The notes under the pieces are model-generated. The model did not search any database and was not told the DNA's origin. It was given only the letters and a program-made list of their open reading frames with translations. A stretch of DNA of 64,000 nucleotides from Perkinsus chesapeaki (lineage: Eukaryota; Perkinsozoa; Perkinsida; Perkinsidae). A program made the translations under genes and the position numbers. The stretch covers positions 1-64,000 of the forward strand of contig JAAPAO010000087.1 of NCBI GenBank assembly GCA_013115145.1, given 5' to 3'. Below, piece after piece: positions 12,256-23,600 of the stretch; positions within the stretch are counted from its first letter, which is position 1; each line of letters starts with the position of its first letter.

Positions 12256-12432
12256 CTATGTGCAGAATAGCATGCACTCCTCCTCTTCTTCTGGGTCTTT
12301 CTCTTCTTCCTTTTTATCACTGGCATCATCCTTTATTCGTAAAGAATGCTTACGCTTCACAGACAGGCCTTCTGTGGGGTGTGGCCAAATAGCTAAGCAT
12401 AGCAGAGCGAGAATCATCCATATACTGGTCAT
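12256..12432 (-). CDS. Small secreted acidic peptide (putative)
   Basis: A 58-codon frame starts at ATG 12430-12432. It begins with a convincing signal peptide (MTSIWMILALLCLAIWP, cleavage probably near HPTEG). A short basic stretch with a KRK site follows, then a Lys/Asp/Glu-rich tail ending in CMLFCT before the stop. After signal cleavage a peptide of roughly 37 residues would remain. A downstream exon is possible. Five more in-frame codons upstream of hydrophobic character exist, but this ATG gives the best leader. Function is unknown. Confidence 0.45.
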   Translation of the reverse strand: MTSIWMILALLCLAIWPHPTEGLSVKRKHSLRIKDDASDKKEEEKDPEEEEECMLFCT

Positions 12433-12889
12433 TCGACACTTAACAAGCTTCCAACTAAACAACAGCCACCTCATCGCTCCCCTGAACATTATGTATGTTG
12501 CCGAGCCGCTACCTTACACTGTGTCTCATTACCAACACTTTTGGATGCACCTTTTTAAAATTTCATTCCTGGTTGGCGAGAAGCTCTCTATCAAAATTGG
12601 ATGAAAAGTAGTTATGGGACACCCTTTACACATGCTAAAGCATTTCTGGAGAAATGGCTGTGCAATCCCAACTGTTCTAACCCCGAGATACTGTCACTAT
12701 CTTCTGCGTATAATGCAACTCTGCAACTGATTCGTATTTCTTTCAGCAAACAGCAGGAGCGACCCTACCGCGTGACGCGGTTTCGTACGTGCGTCTCGGG
12801 CGCGCGCATCAATATTCTAGCGGAGCGATGCAGCTATAGTGGGCGGTGTGACATGTACTTCTCCTTTAAAGCATTCAATCATCTGTATC
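12433..12889. other. Shared 5' flank of two divergent genes
   Basis: The small secreted peptide gene (minus) and the amino-acid transporter (plus) diverge from here, so the region probably contains both promoters. A GTG at 12839 is in frame with the transporter but is not credible as a start. No gene was seen. Confidence 0.4.
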
Positions 12890-14320
12890 ATGGATACCCC
12901 TTGCACTACAATTAAGTCAAGCTATGGGTCATTTGATTTTAATAAATCATCTTGTGATATAACTAGAGCATCAGACAGCTACTACAGTGATGATGTGAAG
13001 TCCGAGACCGTGTCAGATAAGCCTGCCACTGGAAGTACCGACTTCCAAGCTGTTTTCAACACTGTAATGATAGCTGTTGGCATTGCCTTATTAGCGTTGG
13101 GTAAAACCACTGCCACTGTGGGGTATTTACCGGCTCTATTAATGCTTATATTCTGTGGCATTGTCGGTTACGTTATGATATATTTGCTTTATCGGTGTAC
13201 TGAAATGGCCCTAGAGCTTGGTGCTGACTCTATTACCAGTTACGAAGACATTGGTGCATTTGCCTTTGGTAAAATTGGCAAAATAATAGTCGCCATTGCC
13301 CTTCATGTTTCACTTATCGGTTCATCATGCGTTCTCATTTTATTGCTCGGGCAGAACTCCTATCACATCTATAATGGTATCAGTGTTACTTGGTGGATTA
13401 TTATATGGATGTTCATATTATTACCTGTTAACTGGTTAAAGACTATGCGTGAAATTGGCTACATTTCCAGCACTATCGGTGTGGTGTCGATCATCACAAC
13501 AATTATTGGTCTCTGCGTTGCTGGCTTCGTCGAGTTCGCCAAGAATCATGATAATGTTGACTACGAGTTGGCCGTTCCACAACCCCTTACGTTGATTGGT
13601 GCTTACACTACCTTTTCATTTTGTTTTTCTGTGACATGTGGTACTCCCACTGTCACCTACGATATGAAGAATCCAAGGCACAGCCCTAAGGTTTTCCTTT
13701 GGGCATGTGTCATTTTATTCTCCGTTTATCTCGTCGTTACCGTTCCCTCTTATCTCGGTTGGGGCCAGTCCTTACTGTGTTACGATAATGTCTCTGATGC
13801 CATGGATAGGGACGTGTGGGGCTATATATCGTTTGTTAGTATTGTCGTTCTGTGCGCCACCCACTACGCAGTGGTTCTACATCCATCATGTAGAGCTATT
13901 GAGGTCCTCTGTGGTTTAGAGGAGGGTTCCACACGAGCTGAGAAATGGGGTTATTGGCCGACACTGTTGGCCACTAGCGGGTTGCGCAGCACTCTCGTTG
14001 TGATCACAGCGATTGTTGCCATCACTGTCCCCAAGTTCTCATTTTTGGTCGATCTCAACTCGGCCATAACGTATTGTTTGCTGCAAATGATATTCCCTCC
14101 GGTCTTCTATATGAGGCTTCGAAGTATGGTTCATAAAAAGTATGGTAACGGTGACGAGATGGTCCGCTTTGGTGGCAATTTCGGCAGCTGGAGAAGTCGA
14201 GTTCGTACGATTACTCTCATTTGCCTGATGACCCTGTCGGTTGTTGCTTCTGGTATCACCATTTACAAGACTGTTACACCTAGTACTACTCCTCAAATGT
14301 GTGCATCGATCACACAGTAG
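12890..14320 (+). CDS. Amino-acid transporter, AAAP family
   Basis: A single-exon gene of 476 codons starting at the first ATG (12890, MDTPCTTIKSSYG). About 60 hydrophilic residues precede a bundle of roughly eleven hydrophobic segments. Family features include the first segment VMIAVGIALLALGKTTATVG, which resembles the unwound Gly-rich TM1 of AAAP/AVT carriers, the YEDIGAFAFGKIGK segment that follows TM2, and WLKTMREIGYIS between TM5 and TM6. The protein should carry neutral or other amino acids across the plasma or vacuolar membrane, probably coupled to H+ or Na+. Substrate cannot be read from sequence. It has no intron although nearly every neighbour has many, so a retrocopy origin or expansion of an intronless family is possible. 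Stop is at 14318-14320. Confidence 0.9.
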   Translation: MDTPCTTIKSSYGSFDFNKSSCDITRASDSYYSDDVKSETVSDKPATGSTDFQAVFNTVMIAVGIALLALGKTTATVGYLPALLMLIFCGIVGYVMIYLLYRCTEMALELGADSITSYEDIGAFAFGKIGKIIVAIALHVSLIGSSCVLILLLGQNSYHIYNGISVTWWIIIWMFILLPVNWLKTMREIGYISSTIGVVSIITTIIGLCVAGFVEFAKNHDNVDYELAVPQPLTLIGAYTTFSFCFSVTCGTPTVTYDMKNPRHSPKVFLWACVILFSVYLVVTVPSYLGWGQSLLCYDNVSDAMDRDVWGYISFVSIVVLCATHYAVVLHPSCRAIEVLCGLEEGSTRAEKWGYWPTLLATSGLRSTLVVITAIVAITVPKFSFLVDLNSAITYCLLQMIFPPVFYMRLRSMVHKKYGNGDEMVRFGGNFGSWRSRVRTITLICLMTLSVVASGITIYKTVTPSTTPQMCASITQ

Positions 14321-16694
14321 TCGAGGGGCACTTGTGTGCTGCTGTCTCCTGCTGATCTTATCTATTCGCTATCACCGATTGAAGTCCATCTTTGCTGCTA
14401 AAAGCGGGCTTGGATATCGCATGTATGATGAAGTGTACAGCTTCATTAAAGCTCATCATGATAATACTGTTATTGTGGTGGTGGTATGTGAATTATTGTT
14501 CAATACTTACTACCGTATCATTCATCTTTCGGGGGAGTCCCCTCCCCACACAAAAACTGTCCCGCGTCTTGCCAACATTCCCGCTGTGGTTCGGTAGGAA
14601 TAACAACGTGAATGAAGATGCTGGGAGCTGATAATTTAATTGTACTTGTCATCATCACCTATCTTCAAGTCCTGATCATTCAAGCTTCATTTGGTGGGCT
14701 CATCAACCACACCTGTAGAACAGATTCTGCGCGTGTTGCTTACTTTTGGAGCTTCTTTATCTTGGACATGCCCGCGGTTCCTTCCCCCTACTTGGCGGAA
14801 TCAATCGTTTTCGATGTTTCTCGTTGAAGCTTCTGGTAGTCTGTGTGGGCGCTCTTCGGGATGTTGTCACAACAATCTCCTATTGTAGCCGTATGGACTA
14901 CCTTTAATGATGCATTAACGGGACTAGTACTCTTATCAAGGCTTGATGGCTAGGGTCATGCCGTATCGATCATGGGTGATGATCGCTATTCGCTATATGA
15001 CCACATGTCATCTCGTCTTGGGGTGTAAATCCTCGTACTGTTTTCGGGTTGTCAACAAACGGCCTAGTCATCGGGACTTCCTTAGGCGGATGGAGTAAGC
15101 TCTTCAGCCTCTTTCCCAGCTTGGTAGTCCCTAGTAGAATATACAGCTACACTTGAGCATCTTGAAGCCTTGCTATCCGTTCGCAACTCGTGTGGCGGTA
15201 GCTTTCTGGTGCTGCTTGTGTTTGGCAGGTTCTTTAGTAACCGTGTTCTGTGGCCTGACTGTTCGTTGGCGATCTTTGTCTTATTGCTTACATATTCCTC
15301 TCCTACACTCATTTCGCAATGATTCAGTTGTCTTGTTTGTTCCGGGGTTCGTAGCACCTGAAGAAGAGGCTCGACCAAGCGTCACTTTATCGATCCATTT
15401 CTTTGGAGGTGGTTGTTCGAACTAATGCGAGAAGATCAGTCTGGGGCTGCGGCAGTCTTTTAAGATCTGTTTTGAGCCTCAGTTTAGGAGTGATGCAAAT
15501 GATGTACCTATGATTTTCCAGAGGAGTACAGACGACCAATAGTTCAATAACTTGTCGAATTGAAAGGACGGCTATCGAGTGAATTCCAGCTGGGCTCTTC
15601 AGTCGAGCGCAGCGACAGGGAAATGATTATTGCTTAGCCAATACCTCGGAACTTGCACTGGAAAATAAGGAAATGACAGTTCTTGCTCTGAGTTTTCGAA
15701 TGTGAGAAAGTGCCTCTTGCGAAGTAACTTCGGCGAAGTTGCTCTGAGCTTGAAATACTCTCGAAGATATTTAAAGAAATCTAAAGTGTCTCACTAACTT
15801 GATCCACTCTTAGTCGTGTGGCAGCGCGCGCTGGTCTGGGGATTACCGGAACGTGCTCTTCCTAGCTAAGGACCCTCTAGGCAGCCACATTGGGGCACCG
15901 CATGAATACCGGCAATACTGCATGAATTCAATTCGTCGCATTCTTCTGAGTTTCGAGCTTTAAGGGCCCTCTTGGTCTTGCGTTGAAAGTGAAACTAATG
16001 TGCAATAGTGCTCTAGTGGCATTAGCCAGTCCTTCGTAGATTACTAATTGTAATTTGCAACTTGCCAACCAAATGCCACACAGCCAGCAACACCAAACCT
16101 TGCGCCATTCACGAATTAAGTACGTCCTTAACAACTGCGGAAGCAAACCTTAGAACTGATTCCTTGCCTCGTTAACACGTGACCCGATGCATGAGAGTAT
16201 CATGACGAGACCAATAACTTTCAATCACGCTTTGGCAAGCATTTTATCCGGCTAATTGGAGACTGGAGGTGAAGATGCTCTCAGCAGTGTAGCCGTTGAG
16301 TAGATTGAAATCGCCATCCCCGTATGCCCTTGTTGACCGAATGAGCGCCGATCCCGAAAAGGGAAATACGTGACACGTCTGACTTTCCGACGTTAGACAT
16401 AGCATAGCGGAAACTGGTTTACACAAGACGAATGTGCGAAGACTGAAACAATAAAGGCATACGAGCGACAGTGGGTAAAAATGCCAGTGGCACCCATTGG
16501 GAGATTTATACTTTGACATAACGGGAATCATGACCGCATATCGTACTACGGTCTTAAAAACCAGACACTAAAGATTGTAGATATAGACAAATGGACGACC
16601 TAGAGTTGGAGATCTGAGTGTGACATTTAGGTTCCTGAACCGTACTGTAAACATGGACTTCTAGGCTTGTATGAAGCCATTGGCCTTGATGATG
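14321..16694. other. Long gap; possible decayed transporter fragments
   Basis: No intact gene was found in 2.4 kb. At 14700-14830 a plus-strand frame reads EQILRVLLTFGASLSW...PRF, which resembles a late transmembrane segment of AAAP carriers. At 15153-15425 another hydrophobic frame occurs. These could be remnants of a duplicated transporter downstream of the intact one, but the similarity is weak and by eye only. The rest (15430-16690) shows nothing that splices into a clear protein. Confidence 0.3.
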
Positions 16695-17468
16695 CTAAGA
16701 AGGAGGCTTTATTTGGAAGGTCTTGTCGACGAATGTCTTATTAATAAACGTGACATGTCCCGGTCCAGGGTTGTAAATATCATAAGTAAACCCACTAAAC
16801 ACATGCCAAGTGAGCACTGAACCATTCACAGACGTAATGATATTGGTGAAGTTAGTCGTGACCTCAAGTTGCTTAGGGATTCCGCTGTGCCTGACGATCC
16901 TCACATTGAGCCCCACATCGAAGTGCGGATTGATATAGGCGTGCCCAGTAGCATTGAACGGGAAAAACGGCCAAGCTGTTCTTTTACCGTAGCTGTACAT
17001 ACCAGTATCACCGAACACAGTAAACTCGGCCGAGTAACCTTTGGTTGATGTATCATACTTGCCAGGGCCACCACCTGATGTACATAATTTGGTAGCAACT
17101 TGCAGCACGTTGGGAAACAAACCAGGTAAAACATCATAGTAGGCTGGCACCGCACAACCACCCGTTCGGATGTCGAGTCTCTTAGGCATCCCTCTGTTAA
17201 TAGTCGCATTGAAGCCCAACAAGACGGTCTTATTAGGTTCAAAGACATCAAATATGTAGGTATCAAAGTTTAGGACCCAATTGAGGCCGATGTCCAAAAC
17301 CCCAGTTGCACAGAATGACGAGTTAGGAGGCTTACGGGCCTTGGTGCAGTTTGGTGGGAACGAGAACGGTACAGGACCAGCCAACAATTGAAGAAGGCCT
17401 TTATCTGAAACGTCTCGGCTGTCACCAATCACACGCACTGCGAAGGCGATAATCACTAACAGTAGCAT
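16695..17468 (-). CDS. Secreted glycoprotein of unknown family
   Basis: A single exon of 257 codons. The first ATG in frame is at 17466-17468 and gives a strong signal peptide (MLLLVIIAFAVRVIGDS). The mature part of about 240 residues is beta-like (alternating hydrophobic residues, many Gly/Pro/aromatic), has five cysteines and no further membrane segment. It has eight N-x-S/T sequons (NCT, NSS, NKT, NAT twice, NFT, NGS, NKT). I do not recognise the family. Two halves look internally similar, with GMPKRLDIRTG in one and GIPKQLEVTTN in the other, each preceded by a VGLN/LGFN-type strand, suggesting a duplicated domain. It lies head to head with the PAN/Apple gene, 213 bases apart. Confidence 0.8.
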   Translation of the reverse strand: MLLLVIIAFAVRVIGDSRDVSDKGLLQLLAGPVPFSFPPNCTKARKPPNSSFCATGVLDIGLNWVLNFDTYIFDVFEPNKTVLLGFNATINRGMPKRLDIRTGGCAVPAYYDVLPGLFPNVLQVATKLCTSGGGPGKYDTSTKGYSAEFTVFGDTGMYSYGKRTAWPFFPFNATGHAYINPHFDVGLNVRIVRHSGIPKQLEVTTNFTNIITSVNGSVLTWHVFSGFTYDIYNPGPGHVTFINKTFVDKTFQIKPPS

Positions 17469-17681
17469 GCTTCTCGCGAACAACTTGTTTATGCGTACGC
17501 AATTGTGAATTTTGGGCGAGTGCGACGAACGACTCGAGTTCGATCCCGGGCGGCGTATTTTTTGGGACAGTGGAAACTAGTTGAGGAAACTCAAGTCCTC
17601 TCAAGTGCGCAAGATATAGCCAGTCTTAGGCTGTGCGATCTTCGCTGACATCCAAGCACTTTTCAGCTATTACATTATTAT
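17469..17681. promoter_or_regulatory. Probable bidirectional promoter between two secretory genes
   Basis: Only 213 bases separate the start codons of the divergent secreted glycoprotein (minus) and PAN/Apple (plus) genes, so both promoters must lie here or overlap the genes. A tRNA-like repeat copy occupies 17494-17570. The part next to the plus-strand gene is A/T-richer (17670-17700). No specific element was identified. Confidence 0.4.
17494..17570 (+). repeat. tRNA-like dispersed repeat, copy C
   Basis: This segment has the layout GCAATT ... GAGTTCGATCCCGGG ... GGCGTATTTTTT shared with two other copies on the minus strand (20811-20915 and 54216-54306). The GTTCGATCC block resembles the internal B box of tRNA genes. 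It does not fold into a proper tRNA by eye. Confidence 0.4.
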
Positions 17682-20600
17682 ATGTTGATTACGTTATGTT
17701 CCCTACTTGTATTGTTACTAGTGCATCTTATTGAGGTAGGAAGGCTACACCTCACCGTTGCTTATTGGTCGCCATCAGGCCTCGAACAATCCAGGGCTAA
17801 GGCAGGTGCATAGCGAAGCTGCAAAGGTAGTAGTAGTTTAAAGGGTAGGGTTTGATGAGGCTGTTAGGGAGCTGAGAAGGAGCATCCTACCGAACTAGAA
17901 TCCTTACTCGAGGAGTTCCAGCAGTGGGTCACACAGGAGGGTCCTGCGCTGCATAGAGGTAGAAGATATTGCTAGTCTTGTGTGCATGGAGCCGTGCTTT
18001 ATAGAAGGGAAGCTGCCATTGGGCATTCACTTGCTGCCGTTGATCGATCTTAAAGACCTTGAAGGGATAGGAGATCTGCCGTCCATACCAGAGACTTTTG
18101 AGCTGGCCCAGGCTGTACTACTGTTTGTTGGAATGTTGTGAATAATGTCTGCATTCAGGAGCCGGGCCAGAACGCAGCAGAGCCAGCGTCCTTCCTAGAG
18201 ACCGGCCGGGGGGATCAAGGCAACTTCTGGGAGTCGGTAGATCTTCCCCAAGATCTGATGGAAGAGGTCATGAGGAGGATGAAGCATCATAAACAGTAGT
18301 GGTGGCAAGGGGCGGCGGCGACCGACGGTGGTGGGTGTTTCAGCAGCCGGGGAGTACCGCACAAGAACCACGATAGAAAATGGCTTCGGCATGAACTCGG
18401 CCGTCTGGCAGCTGTAGTGGCTGCTGAGAAAGCTCGAGCACGGTCAACTAAAAGTAGGCTTCTGAGTTACTAAGTGGTAGATGGCTTTGTGATCAGGCCT
18501 GGTGCTCCGGGAACGGCCCAGTGGGGGAAGTTGGCCACCAGCTCCTCCCGATGCTCTACGCGATATCTTGGAACAGCCCAAGAAGGAGGATCGAGCTTGG
18601 AGAGAGTAGGCGGGATGTAGTGTAGGGCTTAATGATGTTGGTGGTGTAGCTTTATGGGGCCATGCTCGGGATTTGTGCCATATGCCAAGGCCGTTCTGGT
18701 CGGCCCTAAGATTGGCATCGATGAGTGTTGGCGGAGGTGCACGCAACAGTATTACTTTTGTACACAGGTGGTGACGGCGGTGTAAGTGACGGTAAGGTAT
18801 AATTGTCCTTCGTAGACACACTACTCAGCAGCGGGACAGACCTGCTACTTCGGTCACGGCCTCAGCTTGATGTCAGCAGATGGTGGGCCGTTGGCAGGGG
18901 CTATCGGGAGTAGTGGGCGGCGGGGGTAGCTGGGAGTAAGATAGCGTTGCTGTTAGGGTCGATGGACACTTGTCGGTCATTCACTGAACTTGGGGTGCGT
19001 GAAGTGAGGGCTGACAGGCTTCGGACAGATATGGTGGAGAATGTACCAGAGGATGACATTCCAAGCTTGTAATAGAGGGCGTGAAGGGTTCATGGGGAAT
19101 AATGTCGGTGGTGGTGGTGGCAGGTCTCCCTTTACTATGGTGCCGAGTAGCGGACGATATCTGTTGGTGCAACCTAATATAGGTGACCAAGGGGATGAGC
19201 AGCAGGGTAGGGTTGAATGGTCAGCACAGGGGAGTGATGCTTGGTTTACTTAGTTTTAATGGAGAAGGCGGACACCTTCCTACAGTGCCAGACTAACTGC
19301 TTGAGTATGGATTGGTGTACAGCAGCAGTGTGGATAGATCGAGCTAATGGGGAGCAGTAGGGGCCTGAGATGGGGCTGCTGCTGCTGGATGCTTGGGCTT
19401 TAGGAGCTTGTGTGGTAGAGGGAGTATGCTATTATCGACGAGTGTAGCCCAAAGGGCAACCTGTCCACGGGATAGCAGATGTATGGAAGTGTGCGGGGGA
19501 CAGGATTGTGTAAGTACAAGAGGAATGCCCGAGGTTGACGCCGCAGGGGTGCTTTTAGGTCCCATCGATACGCAACCCGTCGGGTATGTCAACGCTATCG
19601 TGGTCCTATCCAGGGGAGCCCATGGACTTCGTGGTCCGGCTGGTGTCTGGTAACTCTCGACAGGTAGGTTAGTGTATGAGCTTTATGGTTGAGAATCTGC
19701 TCGATGTTCTCAGTTAACTGCCAAATGCGCAGACTCGGACTGCTTGGATGGCATTAGGAAGTGTCAAGTTGCATGTAAGGCTGCCACATGCCTCAGCGGT
19801 TGGATAGAGGTAGTATCTGTTGGGCAGGGGAAAGTGGTGGGACCTTGTGGAGCCTCTTCAGATTGCCTCGGATAAATCTGAGTTGAAGTGTTCTATATCA
19901 ACCAGCAGCTTCCCTATTCCAGCTGCCTCCCTGGAGGCAAGGGCTGAGAGTAAAGGTAGTAGATGGGGGCTCTGAAAGTGCGGTCGCGGCCTCTTTGGAA
20001 TTCTTATATCAGGTGTAATCCAATCACCTGTCGAATGCCCTAAGTCCTCTCGTACTTGCCTTGTCTTTGCCTCTGACCACATGTTGGTTCCTCGTACTCT
20101 CCAGCAGAGCAGGCAGCAGCAGCATCATCAAGTAAGGCGCACACCCTCTCTGGGATCTGGTCTTATGTCGTTACAGGCCTGGCTGGAGCAGCGACCGGAG
20201 TCTGAGCACATGGTTATTGGAGGAGGAGGGGAAGGCATTGGAGGTAGTTTGCCGGGGAGAAGGGACTGCTGTTGATGGGTCGATGGCTTAGTGGTTGCGG
20301 GATGGGGGAGGTGCTCGCCCTTTCATGGCGGGCTGGCAGCTAGCCCGGACAGCAGTTTCGTGGCGAGTGACAGATGGGAGTGTTGGAGACTTTGTCGGGA
20401 AATGAATGGGGAATGCACTCAAGTAATACGAGGTGTATCTTTACGCACGCGGAAGAATTGGGATATGACAGGTGGAGTATCATAACCGGACGGGGGTATG
20501 TGTCCTTGGTAATGGCGTGGCATCGAAGGTTGATCGAACCAAGAATGGCAAGAAGTCGTCTTCGGCAGTGTAAGCGACAATGATTGCTACCAGTGGCCCC

Positions 20601-23600
20601 CAGCAGCGGCGTGCCCAGGTACTGTCATTCGATACGTAATGGTCCCTCGGCTACCCACGGACTACCGGGCATGATGGTGGTGAAGCACATTACGGGAGCT
20701 GAGTCGCCACAGCATTGGTTTCCAGGATATGGAGGTAGTTATGGTGGGGTCTGAGGGACGGTTCAGCAACGACATCACGGAGTAGGCTTTGTGCGGCTGG
20801 AGCGTTTGGGAATTTTTGGGTGAAAAATGCTTCGGCCGGGGATCGAACCTTGGATTTTCGTATGAGCAAAGCTCCCCCCTTAGCTACATCTTATTTGGTA
20901 AATTGCTTCGGTCGAAACAGTGGAGGGTCTGGCTTTTTGTTGTTTATTGAATTTGGCCTCCTCCCCTTCAGCAACCACTTTGGTAGCGACTTTAGAAGAA
21001 TGCCAAACACTGTGCGAAGGGGCATCGGACGAGGCGACCAACCCGCAGTGTCGGTGAGAATCCGAGGACCCGGACCCAGACTTGAAGGAGTGCTGTACCT
21101 AGATACGGAGGCTTCGAGTCGTGCCGTGCTGTAAGGGCAGCATGTCGAGAGGGCACAGGAACTGCGGAGGAGTGTAGTGTGTGTAAAACAGATGAGGGGG
21201 GAGTGTGCAGGTAGGGTCGAATGGGGGCAGGAGGTGGGGCAGAGGTGACATGTAGGATTGGATCGGAGAGCAGTTCGAGTGGTATGGGCAGTAAATGCTT
21301 GAGTGGCGCGTGTAAGTGGTATGAGAAGGGAGCTGTCGGATTCAGGGTCAAAGCTGCATCTGGTAGGTAGCAGTGGGCACGTTTGTGTGGCAAGGCTTTG
21401 TGTTAGACACGGCAAGGTATGTCGACCATCTACCTCTCACCAAGGACGGTTTGATATGCCCCAAGAAGGATCTTATCGATCGTGATGTGCTTGGACGGTA
21501 GGAGGGTATATGGGGTAGGAGGGGTGGATGGTGCTGCCTCTGCTGGTAGGTGTTATCATAACGTGGCGAGCATGTGGCATTGTCATGCCCTATGCGAGGC
21601 GGAGACAGGGAAGTGTATGGGAGGGTGAGGATGAAGGGGGAGACGGGGGCTAGAGTGATGGCAATGCCTGCTCTTAGGCTCTATGTGGACGGCGCTGATG
21701 GGGAGGCAACCATGGGCAAGCGCTGCTATTTGGCGACGTATTTGAGGTACCATGCGAGTGACTATGAAGATGCCCAGGCTCGACAGCTATGTGGGCTGGG
21801 CGGTTGTGCTGGCTTTACAAGGGATGGCATAGGGAAGGTAGGGAGGAGGAGGGGGGCATGCAGGTAGGTAGTGGTGTATAGTTACCGACGTTGAAGGCTA
21901 CGGGGAGCGAGGCAGCTGATAAGGCAGTGTCGATGTCACAGCAGGGAGCGGTAGTGAAGCCACTTCTAAGCCAGTCATTGGAGTGCAGGAGGGAGGTCAG
22001 GTTAATATGACGGGGGTATGCAATGAGTTCAGCGAGCTGGAGAAGACCGTAATGGAGGGATCCCCGGCTGATTTTGCGTATAACCCGGAGTACGCTTGCA
22101 CAGTGCGGTAGGAGGGATTGGTGGGTGATGACTGATTGGCATGCAGGCTTCATTCAGATGTCTAACGATGCTCCAATGCATGTCATTTAAGGTGGAGGGG
22201 TATCCTGAGGATCAATGTGACCTTCACACTCATCGCCCTAATGTGTCTGCGGGCTGCGAGACTCTCACTTGCCGTTTCAGCAGCACCTTAGCGAGCAAGG
22301 TAGTAGTTTCGGGAGCTGCGCTCGGGGGCTGAAGGTGGTTGGGTGTAGGCAATAAGGGCAGAGATACGACCGGGGGAGTATGCCAAAAACGCTATATGTG
22401 TGTCGAGGGGAGTTGATTCGGTGGTGGCTATGTCAACGGACTCGGGAGTTCACGATGGCCTGCCGGGATTCTATACCGTAAATGCTATGGCAAGGAAGTG
22501 AGCTGGAATATTTGAGATGAGTTGTCTAAGGGTCCCTTGGGTGGCAGGTTCCGCTGGAGTGATGTTATGAATAGGAAGCGCCTTATACTTACACCGCATC
22601 TTGAGGGGTGCCAATCACTGTGTCGTGGGCGTAAGGGATGCAAGACAGGCACGTGGCAGGTAGGCGGTCTCATTGGTCAGTTGGCTGCTACTGAGGAGCC
22701 AATGTTGCTTAGTCCTGTCGAGCGTTGAAGGAAGTGTGCCAAGGAGGGCAGTTGAAGGATATCGAAATGAATAGGACATGCGAGTGAGTGGTGCAGATGA
22801 TAGTGTTATCATGCGTCATTTCCCTTTCTTATCAGAGCATGTACTGGTATAGTAGTGAGTGAGGACAGGGCGCCTGAAGACTATCCAAGCAACATAGGAG
22901 TTTGCAAACTATGTAGGACCACACCGCCGTCTGGATTGGTGGTATCATTTTCCTTTATCTCAGCTTCTAGTATCTCCCACGCTATGTTCAGCTGTGGCGC
23001 TGGTAAAGATGGTCGGGCAGCTGGATGCTACTCCTTTGAAAAAGGCCGTAACAACTTCCTTATTATGAGCTCCTATGGGTCACCCTTTATTGAAGAAGGT
23101 TAGTCGGAGGCTCTAGGCCAGGTGATAGAGGACATCTCAGATGCTTCCATGAGAGCCAATACAAGTCTGATAGTGTTTGAAGGGGAGAAGGGGGGATATG
23201 GGAAGATACTGGACCTCGACACCTGCCAGTATTACTGCGATAAGGATCCACTGTGCACGTAAGGGCAGGGGCTTACACAGCGGTGTTATGTATGAAGTGG
23301 ATAGGTATGGTCACTTTGCTCCTCGAGGGATAGGGTTCGGGGACTGTTTTTTGACCCACAGTACTGACTTGGATGAATCAGATGACACCACTATAGAGGA
23401 CAGGCCAGTGCTGAAGCCAAAGGGATGGAAGATTAGGTAGGTCGCTAAGCTTGGAGGCTTTTACTGTTGTATTTGCTGATATGGTTTAGGAAGTGCGATG
23501 GAGTGTGTGTGGTGTTCAAGAAGGTTATACCACAAGATGAGGTCAGCTGCTGCTGCTGCTGCTGTTGTGGTATGGTTCATTCGTCTATTGTAGGGCAAGG

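Noticed and set aside
20275-20350. Possible tRNA gene (TGGCTTAGTGGTT looks like an A box)
   Set aside because: There is no B box at the right distance and no cloverleaf by eye, and the segment falls in the intron-exon pattern of the PAN/Apple gene.
20811-20915. Functional tRNA on the minus strand
   Set aside because: The T-arm stem and acceptor stem do not pair fully, and related copies differ in the centre, so it is treated as a tRNA-derived repeat.
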